Positions 32,798 through 42,110 of a stretch of 64,000 nucleotides of DNA are shown here, in pieces. Each line of letters begins with the position of its first letter. Within the stretch, counting starts at the first letter, position 1. The DNA comes from Candidatus Krumholzibacteriota bacterium. GTDB taxonomy: Bacteria; Krumholzibacteriota; Krumholzibacteriia; Krumholzibacteriales; Krumholzibacteriaceae. The DNA lies in NCBI GenBank assembly GCA_030609325.1, contig JAUWCL010000007.1, positions 1 to 64,000 on the forward strand, read 5' to 3'. The position numbers and the translations under genes are program-made. The notes under the pieces were generated by a model, which had not been told where the DNA came from, did not search any database, and saw nothing but the letters and a program-made list of their open reading frames with translations.

Positions 32798-34999
32798 GTG
32801 AAAGTGGATAAAGTACTCGTCATAGTAGAGTCGCCTGCCAAGGCGCGGACAATAAAGAAGTATCTCGGGAAGGGGTACGACGTAAAGGCATCCGTCGGAC
32901 ACATCCGTGACCTGCCGAAGCGTGAGCTCGGCATAGATGTGGAGAAGGACTTCAAACCGAAATACGTAAGCATGCGCGCAAAGAGCAAGGTCCTCAAGGA
33001 ACTGCGAGACAAGGCCTCGGAAAGTTCGAGCGTACTCCTGGCTACCGATATGGACCGCGAGGGAGAGGCGATAGCCTGGCATCTCGAGGAGCTTCTTAAG
33101 AAGACAGGCGCACCGATCAAGAGGATCATATTCAACGAGATCACGAAGAACGCGATCAAGGAAGCGGTCGATCATCCCAGGGACATCGACATCGACAAGG
33201 TGAACGCTCAGCAGGCGCGCAGGATACTCGACCGCCTCGTCGGCTATCTCGTCAGCCCAGTTCTTTGGAAGATATTCTATCGCGGACTGTCGGCCGGTCG
33301 TGTACAGACTGTCGGGCTCCGTCTCATTTGCGAGCGTGAAAACGAGATCAAGGCATTCATCCCGGTCGAGTACTGGACGATAGAAGGAGTACTGTGCTGC
33401 GGCGGAGACAGGGATTTCGAGGCGAAGCTTCTGAAGATCGCCGGTAAAAAACCGGAGATCGTATCTGAAGCGGAAGCACGCAGCATCGTCGAGGAGATAA
33501 AAGCCTCGGAGATCGTGATCGAGGCTGTCAGGGACAGGAAGAAGAAGAGAAATCCCCAGCCTCCGTTCATCACCAGTACGCTGCAGAGAGAAGCGGCCGG
33601 ACGACTCGGCTTCTCGGCAAAGAGGACGATGGCCGTCGCCCAGCAGCTCTACGAGGGTATCGTGCTGGGTAAAGAGGGTTCGGTCGGACTGATAAGCTAC
33701 ATGAGGACCGATTCCACCCGCGTGAGCCAGGAGGCCTGGGCGCAGGGAAAGAAGTGGATAGAGGAAAACCTGGGTAAGGACCATGTCGGCGTAGGGCGGA
33801 GGCATGCGAAGGGCAAGCTCGCCCAGGACGCGCACGAGGCGATCAGGCCGACCGATTCGTACAAGAAACCGGAAAACGTGTCGTCTTTCCTTACGAAAGA
33901 CCAGAAGGCCCTGTACGATCTGATATGGAGGAGATTCCTATCATCGCTCGCATCGCCGGCTGTATACGACGTACGCGAGATCGACATCGCGGCGGGTGAC
34001 GACTATCTTCTGCGGGCCGGGGGCAGGAAGCTCGTTCACCCTGGATTCCTCGCTCTTTATCCAGACAGGCAGGTCGAGGAGGGCAGCTGGATACCCGACC
34101 TGTCCGAGGGAGAGGCGGTCGATATCAGGAGTCTCGACGCTTCACAGCACTTCACCGAGCCGCCTCCGAGATTCACCGAGGCTTCGTTGATCAAGGAGCT
34201 CGAGGACAAGGGCATCGGGCGCCCGAGCACGTACGCCAGCATCATCAGCATCATCCAGGACCGTGGTTACGTTGAAAAGGACGGAAGGGCCTTCAACCCG
34301 ACCGATCTCGGCGAGAAGGTCTGGGAATCCCTTGCGGCGCTTTTCAACGATATCTTCGAGGTCGATTTCACCGCACGCATGGAAACCGAGCTCGACAAGG
34401 TCGAGGGATCGGAGGAAAAATGGCAGGACGTAGTCAGGTTCTACTACGATCCGCTCCTGATCGACCTCGAAAAGTTCAGTGACCGCAGGGACGAATTAAA
34501 GAAGCTCGTACAGGAGGAGACGGACGAGGACTGCCCCAAATGCGGGCGCAAGCTGGTTAAAAAATGGAGCAGGAACGGCCCCTTCCTCGCGTGCCCCGGA
34601 TTTCCAGAATGCCGCCATTCGAGATCACTCGAGGAGGAGGAAGCTCTCGGCAGGGAGTGCCCGGAATGCGGCGGACAACTCGTGTACAAATCGGGAAGGT
34701 TCGGCAGATTCATTGCGTGCGGAAACTATCCGGACTGCAAGTACACTGAGGCTGTTTCCCTCGGGATCTCATGCCCGGAGAAGGACTGCGACGGCCAGAT
34801 CTCTGAGCGGAAGACCCGCAGAGGAAAGATCTTCTACGGCTGCACCAGATATCCCAAGTGTAAATTCGCCAGCTGGGACAAGCCGGTCGAGCGGGAGTGC
34901 CCTTCATGCGGTAACCCCTGGATGGTGGAGAAGACCACCAAGAATAAGGGGAGCTTCCATCGCTGTCCCTCATGCAAACATGAGGTCGCTCCCGAATGA
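32798..34999 (+). CDS. topA: DNA topoisomerase I
   Basis: 733 aa. The Toprim domain opens with VIVESPAKARTIKKYLG and has TDMDREGEAIAW. The catalytic Tyr is in ISYMRTDSTRVS. Four C-terminal zinc ribbons follow, the last less regular (CPKCGRKL, CPECGGQL, CPEKDCDG, CPSCGNPW with matching distal Cys pairs). It relaxes negative supercoils. Start GTG 32798. The stop overlaps the trmFO ATG (34996-34999). The order topA-trmFO-xerC-hslV-hslU is the same as in Bacillus subtilis (topA-gid-codV-clpQ-clpY), so the block is an old conserved one. Confidence 0.97.
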   Translation: MKVDKVLVIVESPAKARTIKKYLGKGYDVKASVGHIRDLPKRELGIDVEKDFKPKYVSMRAKSKVLKELRDKASESSSVLLATDMDREGEAIAWHLEELLKKTGAPIKRIIFNEITKNAIKEAVDHPRDIDIDKVNAQQARRILDRLVGYLVSPVLWKIFYRGLSAGRVQTVGLRLICERENEIKAFIPVEYWTIEGVLCCGGDRDFEAKLLKIAGKKPEIVSEAEARSIVEEIKASEIVIEAVRDRKKKRNPQPPFITSTLQREAAGRLGFSAKRTMAVAQQLYEGIVLGKEGSVGLISYMRTDSTRVSQEAWAQGKKWIEENLGKDHVGVGRRHAKGKLAQDAHEAIRPTDSYKKPENVSSFLTKDQKALYDLIWRRFLSSLASPAVYDVREIDIAAGDDYLLRAGGRKLVHPGFLALYPDRQVEEGSWIPDLSEGEAVDIRSLDASQHFTEPPPRFTEASLIKELEDKGIGRPSTYASIISIIQDRGYVEKDGRAFNPTDLGEKVWESLAALFNDIFEVDFTARMETELDKVEGSEEKWQDVVRFYYDPLLIDLEKFSDRRDELKKLVQEETDEDCPKCGRKLVKKWSRNGPFLACPGFPECRHSRSLEEEEALGRECPECGGQLVYKSGRFGRFIACGNYPDCKYTEAVSLGISCPEKDCDGQISERKTRRGKIFYGCTRYPKCKFASWDKPVERECPSCGNPWMVEKTTKNKGSFHRCPSCKHEVAPE

Positions 35000-36318
35000 G
35001 GAGGGTGACCGTCATCGGCGGCGGTCTGGCCGGTTGCGAGGCCGCTCTCCAGTTGGCTTCCCGTAACATCTCTGTCAGAATGATCGAGATGAGGCCGGTC
35101 GTTGAGACGCCAGCGCACAGGACGTCCCTGCTCGCCGAGCTCGTTTGCAGCAACTCCCTCAAGTCTACAGATCCTGTCACGGCCTCGGGCCTTCTCAAGG
35201 CCGAGCTGAAGGCCCTCGGATGCAGACTTCTCGAGACGGCCTCCAGATGCGCAGTTCCTGCGGGCCATGCCCTCGCTGTGGACAGGGAGCTATTCGCCTC
35301 CGAAGTCACCTCCACAATCGAGCGTTCTCCACTGATAGAGGTAGAGCGCATGGAGCAGGCCGCCTTGCCGGTGAACGGATGCGCAATCGTCGCCACCGGC
35401 CCTCTGACTTCGGACAGCCTTTCCACCTCGATAGAGGAGCATTTCGAGGGCGGAAGGCTCTATTTCTACGACGCGATCTCCATATCGGTAGAGGCAGAGA
35501 CCATCGACGAGTCGCTCATCTTCCGCGGGTCGCGTTACGGAAAGGGAGGAGACGATTATCTCAACATCCCCATTACCGAGAAAGGGTATTCCGATCTCGT
35601 TGGATTCCTGCTGGAAGCACCCAGGACGGAGAAGCGGGGATTCGAAAAGGGGCGGTATTTCGAAGCGTGCCTGCCGGTAGAGGTGATCGCCTCAAGGGGA
35701 GAGGAATCGCTGAGATACGGACCCCTGAAACCGAGGGGGCTCGCCGATCCATCGACCGGGAAGGAACCGCACGCAGTGCTGCAGCTACGCCAGGAGAAGC
35801 GGGACGGTTCGATGCTCGGCCTCGTAGGATTCCAGACCCGCCTGACGCGTCCCGCGCAGAAGCAGCTCCTGAAGATGCTTCCCGGGCTGGAAGAGGCGAC
35901 GGTATTAAGGTGGGGAGCGATCCACAGGAACACCTATCTCGACTCTCCACGCCTGCTCGACGATAGACAGATGTCGGCGAGGCAGGAGGGGCTTTTCTTC
36001 GCCGGACAACTTGTCGGAGTCGAGGGTTACGTCGAGTCGATCGCCCACGGGCTTCTCACCGCACTCAATGCCGCCGCATACCTCGAGGGAAAGAGAATGC
36101 CCCTGCTTCCCGCCGACACGATTACGGGTGCCCTGCAGCGCCATCTCTCCGGCACTGAAGGGGATTTTCAGCCTATGAACGCCAACATGGGAATCCTGCC
36201 GCCGGTCATGGGAAACAGGAGGGAGCGAAAGGCGAGGAAGGCCGAAAGGGCGTTCGCCTCCCTCGATTGCTATCTTGCCGAAAACAGGACGTTTACGGAC
36301 CGATCGGATTCTGCATAG
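34996..36318 (+). CDS. trmFO: Methylenetetrahydrofolate-tRNA-(uracil-54-C5)-methyltransferase
   Basis: 440 aa. The FAD-binding N-terminus reads VTVIGGGLAGCEAALQLA. TSLLAELVCSNSLKS, PAGHALAVDRE, YFYDAIS and MNANMGILPP are all TrmFO signatures. It forms ribothymidine at position 54 of tRNAs using methylene-THF, not SAM. It overlaps topA by ATGA. A promoter-like sequence for xerC begins 6 bases after its stop. Confidence 0.95.
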   Translation: MRRVTVIGGGLAGCEAALQLASRNISVRMIEMRPVVETPAHRTSLLAELVCSNSLKSTDPVTASGLLKAELKALGCRLLETASRCAVPAGHALAVDRELFASEVTSTIERSPLIEVERMEQAALPVNGCAIVATGPLTSDSLSTSIEEHFEGGRLYFYDAISISVEAETIDESLIFRGSRYGKGGDDYLNIPITEKGYSDLVGFLLEAPRTEKRGFEKGRYFEACLPVEVIASRGEESLRYGPLKPRGLADPSTGKEPHAVLQLRQEKRDGSMLGLVGFQTRLTRPAQKQLLKMLPGLEEATVLRWGAIHRNTYLDSPRLLDDRQMSARQEGLFFAGQLVGVEGYVESIAHGLLTALNAAAYLEGKRMPLLPADTITGALQRHLSGTEGDFQPMNANMGILPPVMGNRRERKARKAERAFASLDCYLAENRTFTDRSDSA

Positions 36319-36323
36319 CATCC

Positions 36324-36353
36324 TTGATGATATTCCTCCGGCTGTGCTAGTAT
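36324..36353 (+). promoter_or_regulatory. Candidate promoter of xerC
   Basis: TTGATG (36324-36329), an 18-base spacer and TAGTAT (36348-36353) would start transcription near 36360, within a few bases of the xerC ATG, so the message would be leaderless or nearly so. No Shine-Dalgarno sequence is present; the region even contains anti-SD-like CCTCC. Confidence 0.45.
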
Positions 36354-36361
36354 CGTCCCCT

Positions 36362-37294
36362 ATGATGGATAAAACGCTGAAGAGATATATGATCCATCTC
36401 GGAATAGAGAAAGGGGTCTCGGAGTCGACCCTGCGGGCGTACGAGGGCGACATACTCCAGTTCTTCGCCTACCTGCGGGATTCCGGCGGCAGGGTGGATC
36501 CCTGCTCCACGGCTTCCGCGCACGTGAAGAGCTGGCTCGGCTCGCTCTCGAGAAACGGGTACACGGCGCGGAGCATATCGCGAAAGGTTGCTTCTCTCCG
36601 GAGCTTCTTCTCGTGGCTTGCGAGTCATGGAGAGATAGAAAGGGACCCTACGCTCGGCATCTCGACCCCGAAGGCGGGTCGCGACCTTCCCGTCTTCGCA
36701 GGCAGGGAAGCGGTGAAAAGAATGATGGAGCTTCCGCCCGGGGATTCAAGGAAGGGATTGAGGGATAGGGCGGTCCTCGAGCTTCTCTACGGCACGGGGA
36801 TGAGGTTGGCGGAGCTCTTCGGCTGCAGCGTCATGAGCTGCGATTTCAAGAGGGGAACGATCCGGGTCGTCGGAAAGCGCGACAAGGAGAGGATCCTTCC
36901 ACTGAGCGGAGAAGCTTCCGCCAGTCTCGAAGCATGGATGAAGGAGATATTCGGGATACCTGGCGAGGCTTTTATGGACAGGGCCCGTTATACCGCTTTT
37001 TTTGCCGACAGACCGGGTACACCCCTCTTTCCCGGCCGCGGTGGAAAGAGCATCAGCAGGCGCACCATACAGCGCATCGTGAGGAAATACCTTGAGCAGG
37101 TCGCCGCGCTGACAAAGATGAGCCCCCATGTAATGAGGCACACATTCGCCACACACCTTCTAGACGGGGGAGCAGACCTTCGCGCCGTTCAGGAACTTCT
37201 CGGCCATGTCGACCTTACGACGACACAGATATATACGCACGTGACGATGGAAAAGCTGCGGGAGATTTATGACCGGTCCCATCCCAGGGCCTGA
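36362..37294 (+). CDS. xerC: Tyrosine recombinase XerC-like
   Basis: 310 aa. N-terminal SAM-like core-binding domain (RAYEGDILQFFAYL) and catalytic domain with Arg in YGTGMRLAELFG, Lys in GKRDKERILPL, His/Arg in SPHVMRHTFATHLL, His in LLGHVDLTTTQ and nucleophile Tyr in QIYTHV. With XerD (47.9 kb) it should resolve chromosome dimers at dif. The XerC label follows its place between trmFO and hslV, as in Bacillus (codV). ATG 36362 and ATG 36365 are adjacent; neither has a ribosome site, and the promoter at 36324 implies a leaderless message. Confidence 0.88.
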   Translation: MMDKTLKRYMIHLGIEKGVSESTLRAYEGDILQFFAYLRDSGGRVDPCSTASAHVKSWLGSLSRNGYTARSISRKVASLRSFFSWLASHGEIERDPTLGISTPKAGRDLPVFAGREAVKRMMELPPGDSRKGLRDRAVLELLYGTGMRLAELFGCSVMSCDFKRGTIRVVGKRDKERILPLSGEASASLEAWMKEIFGIPGEAFMDRARYTAFFADRPGTPLFPGRGGKSISRRTIQRIVRKYLEQVAALTKMSPHVMRHTFATHLLDGGADLRAVQELLGHVDLTTTQIYTHVTMEKLREIYDRSHPRA

Positions 37295-37376
37295 GTAAGC
37301 TGCTGAATGCAGGAAAAGATTGAATCGGACGGAGCGACGATTATATTACTATAAGCTGCGCCAGACGGAGGATGAG

Positions 37377-37904
37377 ATGTTCAGGGGAACGACGATACTC
37401 GGAGTGAAGACCGCGAACAGCGCCGCCCTCGGGGGAGACGGACAGGTAACCTTCGGAGACACGGTCGTAAAGCACGGCGCGAGGAAGATAAGAAACCTCA
37501 GGGACGGAGATGTCCTCGCGGGATTCGCGGGAAGCACAGCCGACGCGATGACCCTTTTCTCGAAGTTCGAGGGGAAACTCGATGAGCATGACGGCAACAT
37601 CGTCAAGGGGGCCGTCGAGCTGGCAAGGGAGTGGCGAAGCGACAAGGTTCTCCGACACCTCGAGGCGCTGCTTGCCGTTGTGAGCAGGGAGCACTGCCTG
37701 ATAATATCGGGCAAGGGTGACGTGGTGGAGCCGGACGACGGGATCGTTTCGATCGGCTCGGGCGGGCCTTACGCGCTAGCCGCCGCGAGGGCGTTTATCG
37801 AGAGCGGCAGGGAGGACGCCGTCGGCATTGTCCAGGGCGCTCTGGAGATAACCTCGCAGATATGTATCTACACAAACGACCGGATAACGGTCGAATCGAT
37901 CTGA
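37377..37904 (+). CDS. hslV: ATP-dependent protease subunit HslV (ClpQ)
   Basis: 175 aa. Begins [11 protein letters not shown]; by comparison with other HslV proteins the short propeptide is removed so that Thr5 becomes the N-terminal nucleophile. [49 protein letters not shown] and CIYTND are family signatures. It forms the two-ring peptidase core capped by HslU. The ATG at 37377 has GGAGG 6 bases upstream; in-frame TTG 37320 has no ribosome site. hslU begins 15 bases after the stop. Confidence 0.95.
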   Translation: MFRGTTILGVKTANSAALGGDGQVTFGDTVVKHGARKIRNLRDGDVLAGFAGSTADAMTLFSKFEGKLDEHDGNIVKGAVELAREWRSDKVLRHLEALLAVVSREHCLIISGKGDVVEPDDGIVSIGSGGPYALAAARAFIESGREDAVGIVQGALEITSQICIYTNDRITVESI

Positions 37905-37919
37905 ATCAGGGGAATACCG

Positions 37920-39257
37920 ATGTACGAACTGACGCCTAAGCAGATTGTCGGCGAACTCGATAAATACATCATCGGCCAGGACGAGGCGAAGCGGTCTGTA
38001 GCCATAGCCCTGAGGAACCGGTGGAGGAGAAAAAACGTCGAGGACTCGATAAGGGACGAGATACTTCCCAACAACATTATCATGATCGGCCCGACGGGAG
38101 TCGGAAAGACCGAGATAGCGAGAAGACTCGCAAGGCTTTCGCAGGCACCCTTCATCAAGGTCGAGGCCACTAAATTTACCGAAGTCGGATACGTCGGCCG
38201 TGACGTCGAGTCAATGATAAGAGACCTGGTGGAGATCGGCATCAGCATGGAGAAGGAGAAGGTCTACAAGGAGGTGGAGGATAGGGCTTCGCAACTCGCT
38301 GACGATAGGCTGCTCGACCTGCTGCTGCCGTCGGCCTCACAGGACGGGTCTGAGGATTCCGTTATGGAGGAGAGAAGGCAGCGCACCAAGGAGAAGCTGA
38401 AGAAGAAGCTCGATGAGGGCGCGCTCGACGCAAGGGAAGTGACCATCGAGACATTCGAGCGCCCGTCGAACTGGATTGAGATCATTTCGGGTTCCGGTAT
38501 CGAGGAGATGGGGCTCAAGTTTCCCGACAACCTCGGGAACATGATGCCGAAGAAAAAGAAGGGAAGACGGGTTTCGGTCGAGGAAGCGCGGAAGATCCTC
38601 GAGGCGGAGGAAAGGGAAAAGCTCGTCGACCACGACAAGGTGACTTCGAGTGCGCTGAAGGCGGTTGAAGAGACCGGTATAGTCTTCATCGACGAAATCG
38701 ACAAGATCGCCGCGACGGGGCAGAAGTACGGACCGGACGTCTCGAGGGAAGGCGTACAGAGGGACATCCTGCCGATCGTAGAGGGCTCGGCCGTAAACAC
38801 GAAGTACGGAGTGGTCAAGACAGACCATATTCTCTTCATCGCGGCTGGGGCGTTTCACATGTCAAAACCATCAGATCTCATTCCCGAGCTGCAGGGCCGA
38901 TTTCCGATAAGGGTCGAGCTCGACTCGCTTACGGCTGAGGATTTCGAGAGGATCCTTCTCGAGCCGGAAAACGCGCTTCTCAAGCAGTACATGGCGATTA
39001 TCCAGACCGAGAGCTGCACGGTCACATTCACGAAGGGTGCCGTGAAGGAGATCGCCCGCGTGGCCTTCCTCGTCAACCGCAAGATGGAGAACATAGGAGC
39101 GCGGCGCCTGCATACCGTTATGACGACCCTTCTCGACGAGATACTGTTCGATCTCCCCAATCCGGAGATCGTAAAGATCACAATCAAGGAAAAAACAGTC
39201 AGGGATAAGCTGGAAAAGATCGTAGAGGACGAAGATCTTGCAAGATACATACTGTAG
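37920..39257 (+). CDS. hslU: ATP-dependent protease ATPase subunit HslU (ClpY)
   Basis: 445 aa. Starts [23 protein letters not shown]. Walker [32 protein letters not shown] with the pore GYVG loop, a helical I-domain (residues about 115-225), Walker [12 protein letters not shown], and the C-terminal sensor 2 region with an end that docks into HslV (LARYIL) are all present. It unfolds substrates for HslV. Confidence 0.97.
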   Translation: MYELTPKQIVGELDKYIIGQDEAKRSVAIALRNRWRRKNVEDSIRDEILPNNIIMIGPTGVGKTEIARRLARLSQAPFIKVEATKFTEVGYVGRDVESMIRDLVEIGISMEKEKVYKEVEDRASQLADDRLLDLLLPSASQDGSEDSVMEERRQRTKEKLKKKLDEGALDAREVTIETFERPSNWIEIISGSGIEEMGLKFPDNLGNMMPKKKKGRRVSVEEARKILEAEEREKLVDHDKVTSSALKAVEETGIVFIDEIDKIAATGQKYGPDVSREGVQRDILPIVEGSAVNTKYGVVKTDHILFIAAGAFHMSKPSDLIPELQGRFPIRVELDSLTAEDFERILLEPENALLKQYMAIIQTESCTVTFTKGAVKEIARVAFLVNRKMENIGARRLHTVMTTLLDEILFDLPNPEIVKITIKEKTVRDKLEKIVEDEDLARYIL

Positions 39258-39269
39258 GAAGGAGTCTGG

Positions 39270-40190
39270 ATGAAACTCGGGAAGAAGGATTTTCTGCGCA
39301 TCACGGATTTCACCAGGGAAGAGCTCCAGGAAATCCTCGATCTCGCTATTAAGCAGAAACCCCTCGCACGCAACTTCACGCTCGAACACTCTCATCCGGG
39401 CCGTGTTCTGGTATGCATCTTCCATAAGCCGAGTCTGCGGACCAGGATCAGCTTCGAAGTGGCGATCAGGCAGCTCGGAGGCAGCAGCCTTTACATCACC
39501 GACAGGGAGATAGGAATAGGCAGCAGGGAAGCGCCGAAGGATATCGGCGAGGTTCTGTCACGTTATGTCGACGGGATCATGATCAGGACGTTCGAACAGA
39601 AGATGGTCGAAGAGCTGGCCTCGAACGCTTCCGTTCCCGTCATCAACGGTCTTACCGATCTGCTCCATCCCTGCCAGATCATGGGCGATCTCCAGACTAT
39701 CATCGAGCACTGCGGGCTGATCGAAGGCAAGAAGATCGTCTTCATAGGTGACGGTAACAATGTCGCGAGGAGCTGGCTGAACGCCGCTGCGAGATTCCCG
39801 TTCAAGTTCGTTCTGACCTCTCCCGCCGGATACGAGATATCCGATTCGTACGTTGAAGAGGTTCGCGGCCTCGGCGATCCCGATTACGAGTGGATGGAGG
39901 ATCCAAGGGAGGCGGTCCGCGGCGCGGACGTGATCTATTCCGACGTGTGGGCCAGCATGGGCCAGGAATCGGAAAAGGCCGAGAGACTCAAGGCCTTCGA
40001 GACATACCGGGTCAACGAGGAACTGATGGCCCTCGCCGATGAGAATGCGGTATTCATGCACTGTCTTCCGGCTCACAGGGGAGAGGAAGTGACAGACGCC
40101 GTGATAGACGGGAAGCAATCCATCGTCTTCGACGAGGCGGAGAACCGCATGCATATCCAGCGGGCCATCATAGCGCTTCTCCTGAAGTAA
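39270..40190 (+). CDS. argF: Ornithine carbamoyltransferase
   Basis: 306 aa. Carbamoyl-phosphate loop FHKPSLRTRISFE has Leu56 where STRTR is usual; other motifs fit OTCase: DLLHPCQIMGDL, GDGNNVARSW, DVWASMGQE and FMHCLPAHRGEEV. It makes citrulline for arginine synthesis. SLRTR is found in some OTCases and in acetyl- or succinylornithine transcarbamylases, but the DVWASMGQE and HCLPAHRGEEV blocks favour ornithine as the substrate. AGGAAGGAG lies close to the ATG. It is tightly followed by the Ig-like lipoprotein and dapF. No other arginine genes are in the window. Confidence 0.88.
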   Translation: MKLGKKDFLRITDFTREELQEILDLAIKQKPLARNFTLEHSHPGRVLVCIFHKPSLRTRISFEVAIRQLGGSSLYITDREIGIGSREAPKDIGEVLSRYVDGIMIRTFEQKMVEELASNASVPVINGLTDLLHPCQIMGDLQTIIEHCGLIEGKKIVFIGDGNNVARSWLNAAARFPFKFVLTSPAGYEISDSYVEEVRGLGDPDYEWMEDPREAVRGADVIYSDVWASMGQESEKAERLKAFETYRVNEELMALADENAVFMHCLPAHRGEEVTDAVIDGKQSIVFDEAENRMHIQRAIIALLLK

Positions 40191-40200
40191 CGCGGGGAGC

Positions 40201-41277
40201 ATGGAATTGAGAAAAGCCCTGTTGCTTACGACCGCGCTGACACTCCTGTCATGCGCGGTCATGGAGCCCCCTGAGGGAGGTCCGAAGGACGAGACCCCGC
40301 CCGAGGTGATCGGCATCATGCCCATACCGGGCAGTTCTGACGTAGACAGGAATTCTTCGATACGTATCACCTTCTCCGAGAAGATCGACGGGGACAGCTT
40401 CAAGAAACTCCTGCAGGTCTATCCGCCTCTCGCATTCGACAGGATCGGCGCAAAGGGCGAGATTTTCGAGATCAGATTCCGAGAGGAGCTCCCGGAGACG
40501 ACTATCTGCGTAGTCATAAGGAAGGGGTATGCCGATTATCACAATGTGAAGGGGACGAGCGCGATCAACTTCTGCTTCTCGACTGCCGATTCGATCGAGA
40601 CTGGAAGCATCTCCGGAAGGAACCTCTTCAAAATGTCTCCCGATTCGACAGGCCTCGCGAAGCTTGTCGCGGTCTCCGCTATCGATTCGACGGGTGACGT
40701 GACGCGCGCGCTCGAGTCTAGGGTGGCCTTCTGCGGGAGAGACGGATCGTTCAGCTTCGAGTCGCTTCCAACCGACGGGACGATGTTCCGACTGTGGGTA
40801 TTCATCGACAGGAACGGGGACACGAGATTTTCACGTGGTGACGAGTTCTCGACCGTGCTGGAGGATACCTTCGTCCTCACGCCTGAAAGGCCCGCCATCG
40901 CAGGCCTGGAGATTAACATAATCGATCCCGATGAACCCGGCAGGATAGAGGGGACGATTACGGATCTGACCGGCTTCGGCATATCTCCGTCCGCGAGGTT
41001 CGAACCGCTCTTCGAAGACGGCACGACTCTCCTCGTTAGAGCCGATTCGACCGGACTGTACACGGTACACTCGATACCACCGGGCGATTACACGTTCACG
41101 GCGTTCATCGACGTTATTTCAGACAGCCTTCCCAGGTCGTACGCTGATCCTTCCGATTCAACGAGGACGCTGTATGAACCGTTCGCCGTCTATCCGGACA
41201 CCGTGGTCGTACTGCCCGGTGCGAGGATTACACTCGATCCGATTTATGTACAGAAGGATTCGAAGACAGATGAGTGA
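40201..41277 (+). CDS. Ig-like (SbsA/Big_5 type) domain lipoprotein
   Basis: 358 aa. The signal peptide ends in lipobox LLSC (Cys18). Cys is soon followed by PPEGGPKDETPPEV, a hallmark start of Bacteroidetes Ig-like lipoproteins, then a Big_5 domain (about 30-135: PGSSDVDRNSSIRITFSEKID). The rest has beta-rich segments like carboxypeptidase-regulatory folds (GSFSFESLPTDGTMFRLWVF, GLYTVHSIPPGDYTFTAFID). It is likely surface- or periplasm-exposed, anchored by lipid. Function is unknown. dapF overlaps its last 8 bases, so expression is coupled although the functions seem unrelated. Confidence 0.8.
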   Translation: MELRKALLLTTALTLLSCAVMEPPEGGPKDETPPEVIGIMPIPGSSDVDRNSSIRITFSEKIDGDSFKKLLQVYPPLAFDRIGAKGEIFEIRFREELPETTICVVIRKGYADYHNVKGTSAINFCFSTADSIETGSISGRNLFKMSPDSTGLAKLVAVSAIDSTGDVTRALESRVAFCGRDGSFSFESLPTDGTMFRLWVFIDRNGDTRFSRGDEFSTVLEDTFVLTPERPAIAGLEINIIDPDEPGRIEGTITDLTGFGISPSARFEPLFEDGTTLLVRADSTGLYTVHSIPPGDYTFTAFIDVISDSLPRSYADPSDSTRTLYEPFAVYPDTVVVLPGARITLDPIYVQKDSKTDE

Positions 41278-42094
41278 GTTCGAGTTTACCAAGATGCACG
41301 GCGCCGGAAACGACTTTATAATGATTGATGACATGAATAGTGCCTTCGAGGAAAGACCTGAAAATATCGCCGCGCTCTGCGAGTTTCACCGCGGTATAGG
41401 AGCTGACGGCCTCATCCTGCTCAGGCCCTCCGAAGGACACGACTTCGAGATGAGGTATTTCAACAGCGACGGGAGCGAAGCCGAGATGTGCGGCAACGGC
41501 GCAAGGTGCGCCGCGATGTTCGCACGTGACCGGGGGATCGCCGGGGAAAGACTGACTTTCTCCACGGGTGCGGGACCCGTCTCTGCAGAGGTGATCGGAG
41601 ATTGTGTGAAGATCGGTCTCGAACCGGTCCAAGGAATCCGTCTCGCGATCGAGCTGCCGGGAGGCACGACGGCGGGGTTTGCAGTCATCGGGGTTCCACA
41701 CGCGGCGATAATGGTCGACGACGTGAGAAGCTGGGAAAGGGAGAGATTCGTCGAGACGGCGAGAGGGATCAGGTTCGATCCGGTTTTCGAGCCGGCAGGG
41801 ACTAATGTCAATATCGTCACCGTTGACTCTCCCCAAAGCCTCGTCTACAGGACGTACGAGAGGGGCATCGAGGACGAGACGCTCGCATGCGGGACCGGAG
41901 CGCTCGGCGTATCCGTGATAGCCGCGCACATGGGGCTCGTCTCGCCGCCTGTAACATGCGAGACGTCAGGCGGTGATATACTCGAGACCGGTTTCGAGCT
42001 CACGGGAGACGGGGCGAAACGATGCACCCTCGCTGGTCCCGCGAAAATCGCTTTCAGGGGAATTGCAGATCTTTCCCGTTATCTTTCCAGATGA
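41270..42094 (+). CDS. dapF: Diaminopimelate epimerase
   Basis: 274 aa. Both catalytic cysteines are present, in MCGNGARCAAMF and LACGTGALGVSV. KMHGAGNDFIMID, FRN-like YFNSDGSEAE and GTNVNIV complete the family pattern. It converts LL- to meso-diaminopimelate for lysine and peptidoglycan. The ATG at 41270 lies inside the end of the lipoprotein gene. It is convergent with the homocysteine methyltransferase fusion, whose stop is 17 bases away. Confidence 0.95.
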   Translation: MSEFEFTKMHGAGNDFIMIDDMNSAFEERPENIAALCEFHRGIGADGLILLRPSEGHDFEMRYFNSDGSEAEMCGNGARCAAMFARDRGIAGERLTFSTGAGPVSAEVIGDCVKIGLEPVQGIRLAIELPGGTTAGFAVIGVPHAAIMVDDVRSWERERFVETARGIRFDPVFEPAGTNVNIVTVDSPQSLVYRTYERGIEDETLACGTGALGVSVIAAHMGLVSPPVTCETSGGDILETGFELTGDGAKRCTLAGPAKIAFRGIADLSRYLSR

Positions 42095-42110
42095 ATCCCG
42101 GATTCAACTT

